Of a stretch of DNA of 64,000 nt, positions 10,299 to 22,338 are shown piece by piece. This DNA is from Rhizobium gallicum bv. gallicum R602sp (GTDB lineage Bacteria; Pseudomonadota; Alphaproteobacteria; Rhizobiales; Rhizobiaceae): NCBI RefSeq assembly GCF_000816845.1, contig NZ_CP006877.1, positions 1,865,501-1,929,500 on the forward strand, in the 5' to 3' direction. Both the position numbers and the translations under genes were made by a program. Below the pieces are notes generated by a model, which made no database searches, was not told the DNA's origin, and saw only the letters and a list, made by a program, of their open reading frames with translations. The first letter of the stretch is position 1. Every line of letters starts with the position of its first letter.

Positions 10299-10325
10299 AC
10301 CCGGCCGCCGCGCCGGGTTTTTGTT
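10299..10325 (+). terminator. Rho-independent terminator of the IalB gene
   Basis: Perfect 7-bp stem ACCCGGC/GCCGGGT with a six-base loop and a following run of T, 30 bases after the IalB stop codon. Confidence 0.8.
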
Positions 10326-10336
10326 GTTTCGGCAAA

Positions 10337-10365
10337 CAAAAACCCCGCCGGAGCGGGGTTTAAAA
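10337..10365 (-). terminator. Terminator of hspQ (also reads on the plus strand)
   Basis: Stem AACCCCGC/GCGGGGTT with a four-base loop, flanked by A-rich sequence on the left and TTTAAAA on the right. It lies between the convergent IalB and hspQ genes and can serve hspQ. Confidence 0.75.
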
Positions 10366-10384
10366 TCCTAACCGATTGCGCGTC

Positions 10385-10714
10385 TTAGTGGGCGAAGCTC
10401 ATCTTGGGTTTGAGCTGGCCAGACGGCGCTTGATCGAAAATCTGGTAAACCTGCTGATTGCGAAGCGGAATGCCGCTTTCGTCATTCACCAGGTTCTGCT
10501 CGGAGACGTAAGCGACATATTCGTTTTCGTCATTTTCTGCGAGCAGGTGGTAGAAGGGCTGGTCCTTGTCAGGGCGGACGTCGGGAGGGATCGAATTCCA
10601 CCATTCTTCCGTATTCGCAAATTCCGGATCGACATCGAAGATGACGCCGCGAAACGGAAAAACTTTGTGCCGGACCACTTCACCGATACTGAACTTTGCT
10701 ACTCTTTCTTTCAT
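10385..10714 (-). CDS. hspQ: Heat shock protein HspQ
   Basis: HspQ (YccV family) binds hemimethylated DNA in E. coli and acts as a specificity factor for the Lon protease. The 109-residue protein matches the family across its length: KFSIGEVVRHKVFPFRGVIFDVDP at the start, then the NTEEWWNSIPPDVRP and QPFYHLLAE segments. I chose the ATG at 10714, which has an AAAGGAAG site, over an in-frame start seven codons earlier. An inverted repeat (10731-10748) sits just before the ribosome site. Single gene, ended by the terminator at 10337-10365. Confidence 0.94.
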   Translation of the reverse strand: MKERVAKFSIGEVVRHKVFPFRGVIFDVDPEFANTEEWWNSIPPDVRPDKDQPFYHLLAENDENEYVAYVSEQNLVNDESGIPLRNQQVYQIFDQAPSGQLKPKMSFAH

Positions 10715-10730
10715 GGTACGACTTCCTTTC

Positions 10731-10748
10731 ATCACCTGATCTGGTGAT
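10731..10748 (-). promoter_or_regulatory. Inverted repeat in the hspQ leader
   Basis: ATCACC / GGTGAT arms with a six-base spacer, a few bases upstream of the hspQ ribosome-binding site. It could be a protein operator or a small mRNA hairpin; the sequence does not decide between them. Confidence 0.35.
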
Positions 10749-10820
10749 TGGGCCCGCTCAAATCAAGATTTTTGCGGGTCTTCGTCACATGAGTGTCATG
10801 TCGCCATCAGCCTCAGTGAC

Positions 10821-10853
10821 AAGGAAGGAAGGCCCCGGCGGAACCGGAGCCTT
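10821..10853 (-). terminator. Probable terminator of glnA
   Basis: On the minus strand the stem AAGGCTCCGG/CCGGGGCCTT (one T-G wobble) with a five-base loop is followed by a CT-rich rather than pure-T tail, 12 bases after the glnA stop. Confidence 0.5.
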
Positions 10854-10864
10854 CCGCTGAGCGA

Positions 10865-12274
10865 TCAAGCCGAATAGTACATATCGTATTCGACCGGATG
10901 CGGGGTCATCTCGAAGCGCATCACCTCTGCCATCTTCAGCTCGATGAAGGCGTCGATCTGATCGTCGTCGAAGACGCCGCCGGCCGTCAGGAACTTGCGG
11001 TCCTTGTCGAGGCTTTCGAGGGCCTCACGCAGCGATCCGCAAACCGTCGGGATCTTCTTCAGTTCCTTCGGCGGCAGATCGTACAGATCCTTGTCCATGG
11101 CCTTGCCGGGATGGATCTTGTTTTTGATGCCGTCGAGACCGGCCATCAACATGGCGGCGAAAGCGAGATATGGGTTGGCGGTCGGATCGGGGAAGCGGAC
11201 CTCGACGCGCTTAGCCTTCGGGTTGGAGCCGAACGGAATGCGGCAGGAGGCCGAGCGGTTGCGGGCCGAATAGGCAAGGAGCACCGGTGCTTCGTAGCCC
11301 GGAACGAGACGCTTGTAGGAATTGGTCGACGGATTGGTGAAGGCATTGATTGCCTTGGCATGCTTGATGATGCCACCGATATAATAGAGGCAGGTTTCGG
11401 AAAGGCCGGCATATTCATCACCGGCAAAGGTCGGCTTGCCGCCCTTCCAGATCGACTGGTGAACGTGCATGCCCGAGCCATTGTCGCCGAAGATCGGCTT
11501 CGGCATGAAGGTTGCCGTCTTGCCGTAGGCGTTGGCGACCTGGTGCACGACGTATTTGTAGATCTGCATCTTGTCGGCGTTGCGGACGAGCGTGTCGAAC
11601 TTGATGCCCAGTTCGTGCTGGGCAGCGGCCACTTCATGGTGGTGCTTCTCGACGACGACGCCCATTTCGGCAAGCACCGTCAGCATTTCCGAGCGCATGT
11701 CCTGGGCGCTGTCGACCGGCGGAACCGGGAAGTAACCACCCTTGACGCGCGGACGGTGACCGAGATTGCCGGTCTCGTAGTCGGTGTCGTCGTTCGACGG
11801 CAGTTCGCTGCTATCGAGCTTGAAGCCGGTATTGTAGGGATCGGCTTTGTATTTCACATCGTCGAAGACAAAGAATTCAGCTTCCGGACCCACGAAGATC
11901 GTGTCGCCGATGCCGGATGCCTTGAGGTAGGCCTCAGCCTTCTTTGCCGTGCCGCGCGGATCGCGGTTATATGCTTCGCCCGAAACCGGGTCGAGAATAT
12001 CGCAGACAATGACCATGGTGGATTGGGCGAAGAACGGGTCCATGTGAACCGTTTCAGTGTCCGGCATCAACACCATGTCGGACTCGTTGATGGCCTTCCA
12101 GCCGCCGATCGAGGAACCGTCGAACATGACGCCGTCCGCGAACATATCCTCATCGACGCAGGAAACGTCCATCGTGACATGCTGCAGTTTGCCCTTGGGG
12201 TCGGTAAAACGCAGATCGACGAACTTCACGTCGTTTTCTTTGATCTGCTTAAGAATTTCGTTCGCGGTCGCCAT
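10865..12274 (-). CDS. glnA: Glutamine synthetase type I
   Basis: GlnA makes glutamine from glutamate, ammonia and ATP; it is the dodecameric GSI-beta enzyme. The protein is 469 residues, standard length. The N-terminal beta-Grasp domain is followed by the catalytic domain with [27 protein letters not shown] and [18 protein letters not shown]. The adenylylation site is conserved: Tyr398 in [10 protein letters not shown], so activity should be controlled by GlnE. It lies 59 bases downstream of glnB on the same strand and is probably co-transcribed from the sigma-54 promoter before glnB, as known for rhizobial glnBA. Confidence 0.98.
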   Translation of the reverse strand: MATANEILKQIKENDVKFVDLRFTDPKGKLQHVTMDVSCVDEDMFADGVMFDGSSIGGWKAINESDMVLMPDTETVHMDPFFAQSTMVIVCDILDPVSGEAYNRDPRGTAKKAEAYLKASGIGDTIFVGPEAEFFVFDDVKYKADPYNTGFKLDSSELPSNDDTDYETGNLGHRPRVKGGYFPVPPVDSAQDMRSEMLTVLAEMGVVVEKHHHEVAAAQHELGIKFDTLVRNADKMQIYKYVVHQVANAYGKTATFMPKPIFGDNGSGMHVHQSIWKGGKPTFAGDEYAGLSETCLYYIGGIIKHAKAINAFTNPSTNSYKRLVPGYEAPVLLAYSARNRSASCRIPFGSNPKAKRVEVRFPDPTANPYLAFAAMLMAGLDGIKNKIHPGKAMDKDLYDLPPKELKKIPTVCGSLREALESLDKDRKFLTAGGVFDDDQIDAFIELKMAEVMRFEMTPHPVEYDMYYSA

Positions 12275-12333
12275 GAAATCTCCCTTTCATTTGCAATGAC
12301 GATGAGTAAATTCGCCGCGTCGGGCGAGCCGCC

Positions 12334-12861
<528 letters not shown>

Positions 12862-13017
12862 TCAAAAATTGCACAAAACTAGTAAAAATGCGGGGTGGCT
12901 CTTAATGCATCGGTCGCGCGTCAGATGCCCTAAGAATAGGCAAATGACTTAAAAATAAGCTGCGGAAGAGATTGTAAATCAGGTTGTTTTTTAGGCGTTT
13001 TTTGAATTGAATGGCGT

Positions 13018-14493
13018 ATGGCAGAAAAACTGGGTGACCTACTTCTTACGCCTGCAGAAATGGCTGCCGTCGATGCCGCCACGGCCGAATCGGGCATCGC
13101 CTCTTTCGGGCTTATGTGGAGCGCGGGGGCGGCCGTCGCGGGTGCCGCGCTTCGGCTGTATCCCGGCGCATTGCGCTTCGCCGTTCTCTGCGGCCCCGGC
13201 AACAATGGTGGCGACGGATATGTCGCGGCCCGTCGGCTCGCGGAAAGCGGCGCCGAGGTTGCCGTCTTCCATCTCGGCGACCCGGCCAGGCTTCACGGCG
13301 ACGCCGCTCGAGCAAGGGCCGAATGCGCGCTCGCCTCGCAACCGCTCGCTGTGTATATCCCGGGGCCGGGCGATGTTGTTGTCGATGCGATCTTCGGGGC
13401 GGGGCTCGGACGGGATGTGCCGCAGCAGGTGCGTTCCGTCATCGAGCAGGTGACCGGCGCTGCGGTTCCCGTGATTTCCGTCGACTTGCCATCCGGGCTC
13501 GACGGCCGCAGCGGCGAGGTGCTGGGCGCGGCATTCAAGGCGGCCCACACGGTCACGTTCATGACCCGCAAACCCGGCCACTTGCTGATGCCGGGCAGGG
13601 AGCTTTGCGGCAGCGTCGAGGTTGCCGACATCGGGATTCCAGCGCGCATCATCAAGGCTCATTCGTCCGGAATGATCTCCGAAAACACTCCGGTAAAATG
13701 GGCGCACCTGCTGTCCTCTGCGAAACTGGAGACGCATAAATACAAGCGCGGACATCTTGCTGTTTTTTCAGGCGGCGCGGGTAAAACAGGTGCTGCGCGG
13801 ATGTCTGCGATGGCCGGGCTGAAAGCCGGAGCCGGTCTCGTAACCATCGCCGCGCCGAGGGACGCGATGGCTGAAAACGGCGCCCATCTGACGGCTGTCA
13901 TGCTGCATGTTGTCGATGACGGGATGGCCTTGCGCGACTGGCTGGCCGACGAGCGCTTGCAAACTTTCGTCCTCGGACCGGGCTTCGGGATCGGTGCAAA
14001 GACAAGAGACTTCACCGCCGCGCTCAGCGGTCGCCATCTCGTGCTCGACGCAGATGGCATTACGTCGTTCAAGGACGACCCGCGAGAGCTTTTCAACCTC
14101 TTTGCGGAAGGCGAGCCGCATCTCGTGCTGACGCCGCATGAAGGCGAGTTCGCACGCCTCTTTCCGGATATCGCGGCAGACAGGAGGCTCAGCAAGGTCG
14201 ACAAAGCGCAGGCGGCTGCACAGCGCGCCAATGCGGCGATCGTGTACAAGGGCGCCGATACCGTTATCGCATCGCCGGATGGCCGGGCTCTGATTAACAC
14301 GAACGCACCGGTCTGGCTTGCGACGGCTGGCTCAGGCGATGTCCTTTCCGGCATGATCGGGGCGCTTCTGGCGCAGGGGTTGCCCGCATTCGAGGCTGCT
14401 GCATTGGGCGTCTACCTCCATGGCGAAGCCGGGCAGCGCGCCGGCAAGGGCCTGTCGGCCGAAGATCTCGTGGCCCATGTGCAGCCGTTCTAG
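13018..14493 (+). CDS. nnr: Bifunctional NAD(P)HX epimerase/dehydratase
   Basis: Nnr repairs hydrated NAD(P)H: the N-terminal YjeF/NnrE domain (about residues 10-215) epimerises NAD(P)HX, and the C-terminal NnrD domain (about 225-485) dehydrates it with ADP or ATP. The first domain shows GPGNNGGDGYVAARRL and SVDLPSGLDGRSGEV. The second, ribokinase-like, shows LTPHEGEFARLFP and the GSGDVLSGMIGALLAQG signature. At 491 residues it is the usual fusion length. It is divergent from glnB across a 345-base gap holding the glnBA promoter. Confidence 0.95.
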   Translation: MAEKLGDLLLTPAEMAAVDAATAESGIASFGLMWSAGAAVAGAALRLYPGALRFAVLCGPGNNGGDGYVAARRLAESGAEVAVFHLGDPARLHGDAARARAECALASQPLAVYIPGPGDVVVDAIFGAGLGRDVPQQVRSVIEQVTGAAVPVISVDLPSGLDGRSGEVLGAAFKAAHTVTFMTRKPGHLLMPGRELCGSVEVADIGIPARIIKAHSSGMISENTPVKWAHLLSSAKLETHKYKRGHLAVFSGGAGKTGAARMSAMAGLKAGAGLVTIAAPRDAMAENGAHLTAVMLHVVDDGMALRDWLADERLQTFVLGPGFGIGAKTRDFTAALSGRHLVLDADGITSFKDDPRELFNLFAEGEPHLVLTPHEGEFARLFPDIAADRRLSKVDKAQAAAQRANAAIVYKGADTVIASPDGRALINTNAPVWLATAGSGDVLSGMIGALLAQGLPAFEAAALGVYLHGEAGQRAGKGLSAEDLVAHVQPF

Positions 14494-14501
14494 GCCGGCT
14501 G

Positions 14502-15308
14502 CTATTTCCCGACCTCCTCCTGAAGAGCGATCGCACCGAACGGTGCATTGACCTTGCCTTCGTGGATCATGAAGGCAAAAACGTCGCGAGGCTCGCTCTT
14601 GACCTTCCGCTCCTTGTCGACCAGCGGCAGATCATCCGGCACCTTGCCTTCCGCCCATGTCTCAAGGCGCCTGGCCCAGTCCTTCAGGTCCTTGGCAGGG
14701 TAGCAGGTCTTGATGTCGTCCGAACCTTTCTGCAGCCGGGCATAGACGAAATCCGCCGTGACGTCCGCGATCATCGGATAGTCGAAGTGCTCGGCGCAGA
14801 CCGGCGCCACGCCGTATTTCGCCAGGAGCGCGATGAATTCCGGTACCTTGAAGGAATCGTGGCGCACCTCGACCACATGCCGCAAAGGCAGGCCGTCCTG
14901 CTTGTCCGGCAAGAGCTTTAGGAAGGCTTCGAAATCCTCGGCATCGAACTTCTTGGTCGGCGCGAGCTGCCAGAGGATCGGACCGAGCTTGCCGCCGAGC
15001 TTGGTCAGCCCTTGCGTCAGGAAACGCTCCATGGATTCGCCCGCCTCGCCGAGCACGCGCCGGTTCGTCACGAAGCGGCTGGCCTTTAGCGAAAAGATGA
15101 AACCCTCCGGCACGTCGGATGCCCATTTGGCAAAGGTCTCCGGCTTCTGCGAACTGTAATAGGTGCCGTTAACCTCAATGACCTTCAACTGCCGGCTGGC
15201 ATAATGCAGCTCATCCTTCTGCTTGAGATCGGATGGGTAGAAGTGGTCGCGCCAGGGCTCGAAAGTCCAGCCGCCGACACCGACGCGGATGCTGCCGGAT
15301 TTGCTCAT
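14502..15308 (-). CDS. DUF72 domain-containing protein
   Basis: A 268-residue protein of the DUF72 (YecE) family, a TIM-barrel-like fold of unknown activity. Family features seen: RVGVGGWTFEPWRDHFYP at the N-terminus, EVNGTYYSSQKPETFAKWA, and EVRHDSFKVPEF. The ATG at 15308 follows a GGGAGG site and was preferred to an in-frame start 15 codons upstream that nearly abuts uvrA. It is transcribed from the same strand just after uvrA (47-base gap) and may share its transcript. Confidence 0.88.
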   Translation of the reverse strand: MSKSGSIRVGVGGWTFEPWRDHFYPSDLKQKDELHYASRQLKVIEVNGTYYSSQKPETFAKWASDVPEGFIFSLKASRFVTNRRVLGEAGESMERFLTQGLTKLGGKLGPILWQLAPTKKFDAEDFEAFLKLLPDKQDGLPLRHVVEVRHDSFKVPEFIALLAKYGVAPVCAEHFDYPMIADVTADFVYARLQKGSDDIKTCYPAKDLKDWARRLETWAEGKVPDDLPLVDKERKVKSEPRDVFAFMIHEGKVNAPFGAIALQEEVGK

Positions 15309-15355
15309 GTGTTCCTCCCGTTGTTCCGCCGTCGCCAGGGCTCTTCGCGACACGC

Positions 15356-18280
<2,925 letters not shown>

Positions 18281-18378
18281 CGTAATTTTGCTTCTGTGCT
18301 GGAGTAAGCCCCTTATTTAGTGATGCCGCCGGGCGAGTCGAGGCTGAATATCCATCTGTTGCGAGGTTTTCGATTCTG

Positions 18379-18407
18379 TTGACAGGATCATAGCCATAAA
18401 CTAGAAC
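18379..18407 (+). promoter_or_regulatory. Putative sigma-70 promoter of ssb
   Basis: TTGACA at 18379-18384, a 17-base spacer, then TAGAAC at 18402-18407. The -10 hexamer overlaps the SOS box, which would let LexA block this promoter. It is 124 bases upstream of the ssb ATG. Confidence 0.55.
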
Positions 18408-18418
18408 AAATAAAGAAC
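18404..18418. promoter_or_regulatory. LexA SOS box between uvrA and ssb
   Basis: GAAC AAATAAA GAAC, exactly the GAAC-N7-GAAC operator known for LexA in rhizobia and other alphaproteobacteria. It lies 124 bases from the uvrA start and 113 from the ssb start. A TATGAT hexamer for uvrA on the minus strand lies just downstream of the box, so both divergent promoters should be controlled. Confidence 0.85.
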
Positions 18419-18530
18419 AAAATTCCTTGTGGATGAATCGGCGATGGACGCGCATGGCCGGGGCTCTATAGTTTAAGGTGCAGCGATTGTTTCAAGCGCC
18501 GCCGGGCAGGGCGGCAGTAAGGTGAGAAGT

Positions 18531-19049
18531 ATGGCTGGCAGCGTGAACAAGGTAATTCTGATCGGAAACGTGGGCGCAGACCCCGAAATCCGCAGGACGC
18601 AGGATGGCCGCCCGATTGCCAATCTTCGCATCGCGACGTCCGAGACGTGGCGTGACCGCAGTTCCGGCGAGCGCCGCGAAAAAACCGAGTGGCACACCGT
18701 CGTCGTTTTCAACGAAGGTCTCTGCAAGGTTGTCGAGCAATATGTGAAGAAGGGCGCCAAGCTCTATATCGAAGGCCAGCTCCAGACCCGCAAATGGCAG
18801 GACCAGAACGGCAACGACCGCTATTCGACGGAAGTCGTGCTACAGGGGTTCAATTCGACGTTGACGATGCTCGACGGCCGCGGCGAAGGCGGCGGTGCGA
18901 GCGCCGGTGGCGGACGCGGCAGCAGCAACGATTTCGGTGGCGGCGGCAATTACGGAGACGATTACGGCGCCCCGGCGCAGCCGTCCGGTCGCAGCAGCGG
19001 TGGCGGCGGGAATTTCTCGCGCGATCTCGATGACGATATCCCGTTCTAG
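18531..19049 (+). CDS. ssb: Single-stranded DNA-binding protein
   Basis: SSB coats single-stranded DNA in replication and repair. The 172-residue protein has an N-terminal OB fold ([40 protein letters not shown]), a glycine-rich linker from about residue 117, and the acidic tip DDDIPF that binds partner proteins. The ATG at 18531 follows AAGGTGAG; the open frame begins three codons earlier. It is divergent from uvrA with a common SOS box, and is followed by a strong hairpin. Confidence 0.97.
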   Translation: MAGSVNKVILIGNVGADPEIRRTQDGRPIANLRIATSETWRDRSSGERREKTEWHTVVVFNEGLCKVVEQYVKKGAKLYIEGQLQTRKWQDQNGNDRYSTEVVLQGFNSTLTMLDGRGEGGGASAGGGRGSSNDFGGGGNYGDDYGAPAQPSGRSSGGGGNFSRDLDDDIPF

Positions 19050-19080
19050 GACAGAGCGAGTTGGTTTTGTAAACTGACAT

Positions 19081-19123
19081 GCCGCAAGTCGTTGTTTAAA
19101 ACGACTTTGCGGCTTATTTTTTT
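19081..19123 (+). terminator. Terminator of ssb
   Basis: Stem GCCGCAAGTCGT / ACGACTTTGCGGC (one bulged base) with an eight-base loop and a T-rich tail, 31 bases after the ssb stop. Confidence 0.75.
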
Positions 19124-19478
19124 GAGCGACGCGTTGAACTTTTTGTTTCAGGAAGACAATTAGCAGAAATGTAAACTTCCATCGAGACGTCGTGGGACCT
19201 GCACGACAGTGCACAGTTTAGCTCTGGGGAAGGAAGCGAAAAAAACCCAGATCGCAGCCAAAAATATTGACCGTCAGCGTCGGGCGAGCGAATGCCGTTC
19301 CTCGTGCCTGCCTCGACCGGCGTCCCAATCGAAGCGCCGAGTTTTCGGATCGTCGGTTGCGAACCCCCTATAGGCGGTCTGCACTGCGCGAGATCAGTCG
19401 CTTGCTGCGGTTCCTACACGGTGGGCAGAGGGCGCAGAAAATAACCGTGTTCCAGAGGCAGCACAAGCTGACGTCGGA
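19124..19478. other. Intergenic stretch without a recognised gene
   Basis: About 355 bases between the ssb terminator and the ArsR promoter region. Short open frames here have no family features. I see no RNA gene. Confidence 0.4.
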
Positions 19479-19525
19479 TACTTAAGCAACCGCTTGACTT
19501 TTTTCGACTAGGCTATTTACTTAAG
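19479..19525. promoter_or_regulatory. Paired TACTTAAG sites in the ArsR-family promoter
   Basis: The octamer TACTTAAG occurs at 19479-19486 and 19518-19525, 39 bases apart. They bracket a TTGACT -35-like hexamer (19494-19499), and the second copy directly precedes the start codon. This is a good candidate for autoregulatory operators of the downstream ArsR-type repressor. Inference only. Confidence 0.4.
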
Positions 19526-19528
19526 TGC

Positions 19529-19906
19529 ATGGTTGAGGATTTAAAACAACTTGATTTGGCCTTTCACGCGCTTTCAGACGCCACGCGCCGGGGGATTCTC
19601 GATCGTCTTTCACAAGGTCCAGCTTCTGTAAGCGAACTGGCCAAGCCTTATCACTCGTCGCTGGCCGCGATCCATCAGCACGTGCAAGTGCTCGAGGCGA
19701 GCGGGCTAGTCGTGACGGAAAAACGCGGTCGCACCCGCGAATGCCGCATCTCCAGCGAGGCAGTGCAGCGTGTCGAGAATTGGCTGAGCGAGCGCCGGCA
19801 GCATTGGGAGAGCAGGTTCGACCGGCTCGGCAAACTGCTCGAAAGCAGCGACAGCGCAGTTAACGCTTCGCCTTCGCATTCATTGGCAGAGGGAGATAAC
19901 TCATGA
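19529..19906 (+). CDS. ArsR family transcriptional regulator
   Basis: A 125-residue winged-helix repressor of the ArsR/SmtB superfamily. The N-terminal part FHALSDATRRGILDRLSQG and the recognition helix segment SSLAAIHQHVQVLEASGLV are typical. No metal-binding cysteine pair is seen, so it belongs to the group that partners with SRPBCC proteins rather than sensing metals. The ATG at 19529 has no clear ribosome site and sits directly after the second TACTTAAG, so it may be near-leaderless. First gene of a three-gene operon with 4-base overlaps. Confidence 0.9.
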   Translation: MVEDLKQLDLAFHALSDATRRGILDRLSQGPASVSELAKPYHSSLAAIHQHVQVLEASGLVVTEKRGRTRECRISSEAVQRVENWLSERRQHWESRFDRLGKLLESSDSAVNASPSHSLAEGDNS

Positions 19907-20382
19907 CGGCAGCCCCGTTTTTACACGGCACTTTCACGCTGAAGCGCGTTTGGGCGGCCCCGCCCCACCGGGTGTTCGACGCATGGTGCGATCCGCAGCT
20001 GAAGGCCGAGTGGTTCACCGGACCGCCGGAGCGTTGGACATTGCTGCGCCGGTCGATGGATTTTCGCGTGGGCGGGCAGGAGGTTCTGGAAGGGCGTTTC
20101 CTCGAAAGCGGCACGGTGACGCTTTTCGAGGCCCGTTTCCATGTGATCGAGCCGGCCCGGCGCCTCGTCTACACCTATGACCTGCATCACTCCGGACGCT
20201 TCCATTCGGTCACATTGTCGAGTCTGGAACTCGAAGCGGAAGGAGGAGGAACTCGCGTCTCCTACACCGAGCAGATCGTTTTCCTGGACGGGAAGGACGG
20301 CACTGCTGACCGCCGCCACGGGACTGGAATTCAATTCGACATGATCGAAGCCACCCTCAAGTCCTGCGGAGCAACGCAATGA
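19903..20382 (+). CDS. SRPBCC (AHSA1/START-like) protein
   Basis: A 159-residue protein of the SRPBCC superfamily, with a helix-grip fold that binds hydrophobic ligands. Typical stretches are FTLKRVWAAPPHRVFDAWCDP and LKAEWFTGPPE at the N-terminus, then FRVGGQEVLEGRF. It overlaps the ArsR stop and the GST start by four bases each, so all three genes are translated as a coupled unit. This ArsR-SRPBCC pairing is common in rhizobia; the ligand is unknown. Confidence 0.88.
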   Translation: MTAAPFLHGTFTLKRVWAAPPHRVFDAWCDPQLKAEWFTGPPERWTLLRRSMDFRVGGQEVLEGRFLESGTVTLFEARFHVIEPARRLVYTYDLHHSGRFHSVTLSSLELEAEGGGTRVSYTEQIVFLDGKDGTADRRHGTGIQFDMIEATLKSCGATQ

Positions 20383-21038
20383 CCATCGCGCTTTACGGGC
20401 ATCCATTTGCCTCATTCGTCTGGAAGCCGCTGATCGCGCTCTACGAGCGCGGGGTTTCCTTCACATTCAAGATGATCGATCCCGATCATCCGGAAAATCA
20501 AGCCCGCATCGCTGCGCTTTCTCCCACCGGGCAATTTCCTGCGCTGATCGACGGGGAGAATGAAGTCACGCAGAGCAACGCCGTGATTGAATATCTCGAC
20601 CTGTTTCACGGAGATGGGGCGCCGATGATACCGGAGGATCCGCGCCAAGCGCTGAAGGCACGCATGATGGCGGACGTGTTCGACGATTATATCCACGTGC
20701 AGACGCAACGGATTGTTGGCGATGCCTTGCGCAAGAAAGAGGAGCGGGATCCTCGTGGTGTCGCCGACGCTCATGCGCTGATGGATCGCTGTTATGCCTG
20801 GCTGGAGCCACGCCTGAGAGGAAAGGAATGGGCTGCTTGCGGCAGATTCACGATTGCCGACTGCGCCGCCGCACCGGCACTCTTTTACGGAGACTGGGTC
20901 CATCCAATTACCGACTGTTACCCCGCCCTGGCGGCATACCGAGCGCGGCTCCTGTCCCGTCCTTCGGTCGCACGGGTCGTCGAGGAGGCGCGACCTTATA
21001 GGAGCTTTTTTCCGTTGGGGGCCCCCGACAGAGATTAG
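20379..21038 (+). CDS. Glutathione S-transferase family protein
   Basis: A 219-residue protein with the GST arrangement: an N-terminal thioredoxin-like domain (MTIALYGHPFASFVWKPLIA, then LSPTGQFPALIDGENEVTQS with the glutathione-binding Glu/Gln-Ser near residue 65) and an all-helical C-terminal domain ending near FTIADCAAAPALFYGD. Third gene of the ArsR-SRPBCC-GST operon (ATGA overlap at 20379). Probably conjugates or reduces a toxic compound sensed by the operon's repressor; substrate unknown. Confidence 0.9.
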   Translation: MTIALYGHPFASFVWKPLIALYERGVSFTFKMIDPDHPENQARIAALSPTGQFPALIDGENEVTQSNAVIEYLDLFHGDGAPMIPEDPRQALKARMMADVFDDYIHVQTQRIVGDALRKKEERDPRGVADAHALMDRCYAWLEPRLRGKEWAACGRFTIADCAAAPALFYGDWVHPITDCYPALAAYRARLLSRPSVARVVEEARPYRSFFPLGAPDRD

Positions 21039-21479
21039 GTGTTGTAAGGCCCGCAAGTACGCTGAAGGAATGATCTCCTACTGCGTCCTTCCAGCCAACT
21101 ATGAGGGACGGCCAAGGCACTCATCGTCTGCGCGGATGCAATCAGGCAGTCCTGCCGACAATGATGAAGGCTCCGACTTGCCGACCAAGGCTCGAGGAGA
21201 AAGTTGCCGCGACTTGGATGAACCCTGATCGGTCCGGCACGTTCGACAAGTTACCGACATGCCCAGGTCGTGACTCTTTATATTTGGCAATGCCGTCTGC
21301 CACCCCAAGCAAGCGATCAGATCGCGTGGCGAAACGACGGCCCGCGAAAAGGGCTTTTTCAGGCGGACGCGATACTTCAGCTGTCGCCTCGTGGGGTGAT
21401 CGCGACCCCAGACCCAACCGTGTGCTGCAGGCCCGCGGGAAGTCAAGCGCTGTCGGTGTGCCTTGCGGCGGCGCACTTT
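21039..21479. other. Intergenic stretch, no gene recognised
   Basis: About 440 bases between the GST gene and convergent marC. Several frames stay open on both strands, but none shows family features, a good start site or hydrophobic segments. It may be decayed coding sequence. Confidence 0.4.
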
Positions 21480-22112
21480 TCAACTGACAGCCATCGCTGC
21501 CTTCACGCCGTCTACGACGAACTGTGCTGCAAGTGCCGCCAGGATGACGCCGAGCAGCCGGGTGAGGATCGCCCGACCGGTTACGCCGAGGAAGCGGTCC
21601 AGGCGGTCGGCGATCAGCAACGCGGCGAGCATCAAGAGAAGATTGCCGGCAATGACGATAAGAAGCTGCGCGCGCTCGACGCTGGTCGGCAGCGAGCCCG
21701 CAAGCAGGATTGTCGCCGAGATCGCGCCCGGACCGGCAATGAGAGGAAGGGCGAGCGGAAAAACCGCGATATTCTGTATGTGGTCCTTGGTGATCGCCAC
21801 TTCGCTGGTCTTTTCCTTGCGGTCCTGCCGTCTCTCGAACACCATTTCAAAGGCGATCCAGAAGAGCAGCAGCCCGCCGGCGATGCGGAAGGCGCCGATG
21901 GAAATGCCGAGCACCCCAAGCACGCTTGCGCCAAACAGCGCAAACATGGCGAGGATGATGAAAGCGATAACGGAGCTGCGCAGCGCCACCTGCTTGCGCT
22001 GGCTGCGGCTCATGCCGCTGGTCAGTCCCAGAAAGATCGGCACAAGTCCGGGAGGATCGATCGTGACGAGCAGCGTCGTGAAAGCGTTGATCAATTGGTC
22101 GGCGCTTGCCAT
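21480..22112 (-). CDS. MarC family membrane protein
   Basis: A 210-residue inner-membrane protein of the MarC (UPF0056) family with six predicted membrane spans. Typical sequences are TTLLVTIDPPGLVPIFLGLT near the start and FPLALPLIAGPGAISATILL in the middle. Despite the name, the E. coli relative has no proven role in multidrug resistance; transport or sensing roles are unproven. Single gene, divergent from gyrA. Confidence 0.92.
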   Translation of the reverse strand: MASADQLINAFTTLLVTIDPPGLVPIFLGLTSGMSRSQRKQVALRSSVIAFIILAMFALFGASVLGVLGISIGAFRIAGGLLLFWIAFEMVFERRQDRKEKTSEVAITKDHIQNIAVFPLALPLIAGPGAISATILLAGSLPTSVERAQLLIVIAGNLLLMLAALLIADRLDRFLGVTGRAILTRLLGVILAALAAQFVVDGVKAAMAVS

Positions 22113-22272
22113 CGTCTCTCCGGAACGCCATATGAAGGCTCGATTATTCGCGATTGTGAAGCGAGGTTTTCAATTTGGCAAATGACGCGCGGCGGGCCAG
22201 CGCTAAAAGCGGTCGAAATCGTTTGATTTGCCGCCCTTCCGCCGCAAAGTCTGTTCAAAACCGCGGCTCAAA

Positions 22273-22302
22273 TTGGCGCCGGCCAAGCCTTTCCGCTATA
22301 AA
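22273..22302 (+). promoter_or_regulatory. Putative gyrA promoter
   Basis: TTGGCG at 22273-22278, an 18-base spacer and TATAAA at 22297-22302, 37 bases before the gyrA start codon. The -35 lies in a short dyad TTGGC-GCCG-GCCAA. Confidence 0.5.
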
Positions 22303-22338
22303 TCTTTCAGTGATTCTACAAAGAGATCGTGATCTGTT

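Noticed and set aside
10715..10800. RNA thermometer of the ROSE type before hspQ
   Set aside because: Only a short dyad is present; the typical ROSE sequence with a paired Shine-Dalgarno is not seen.
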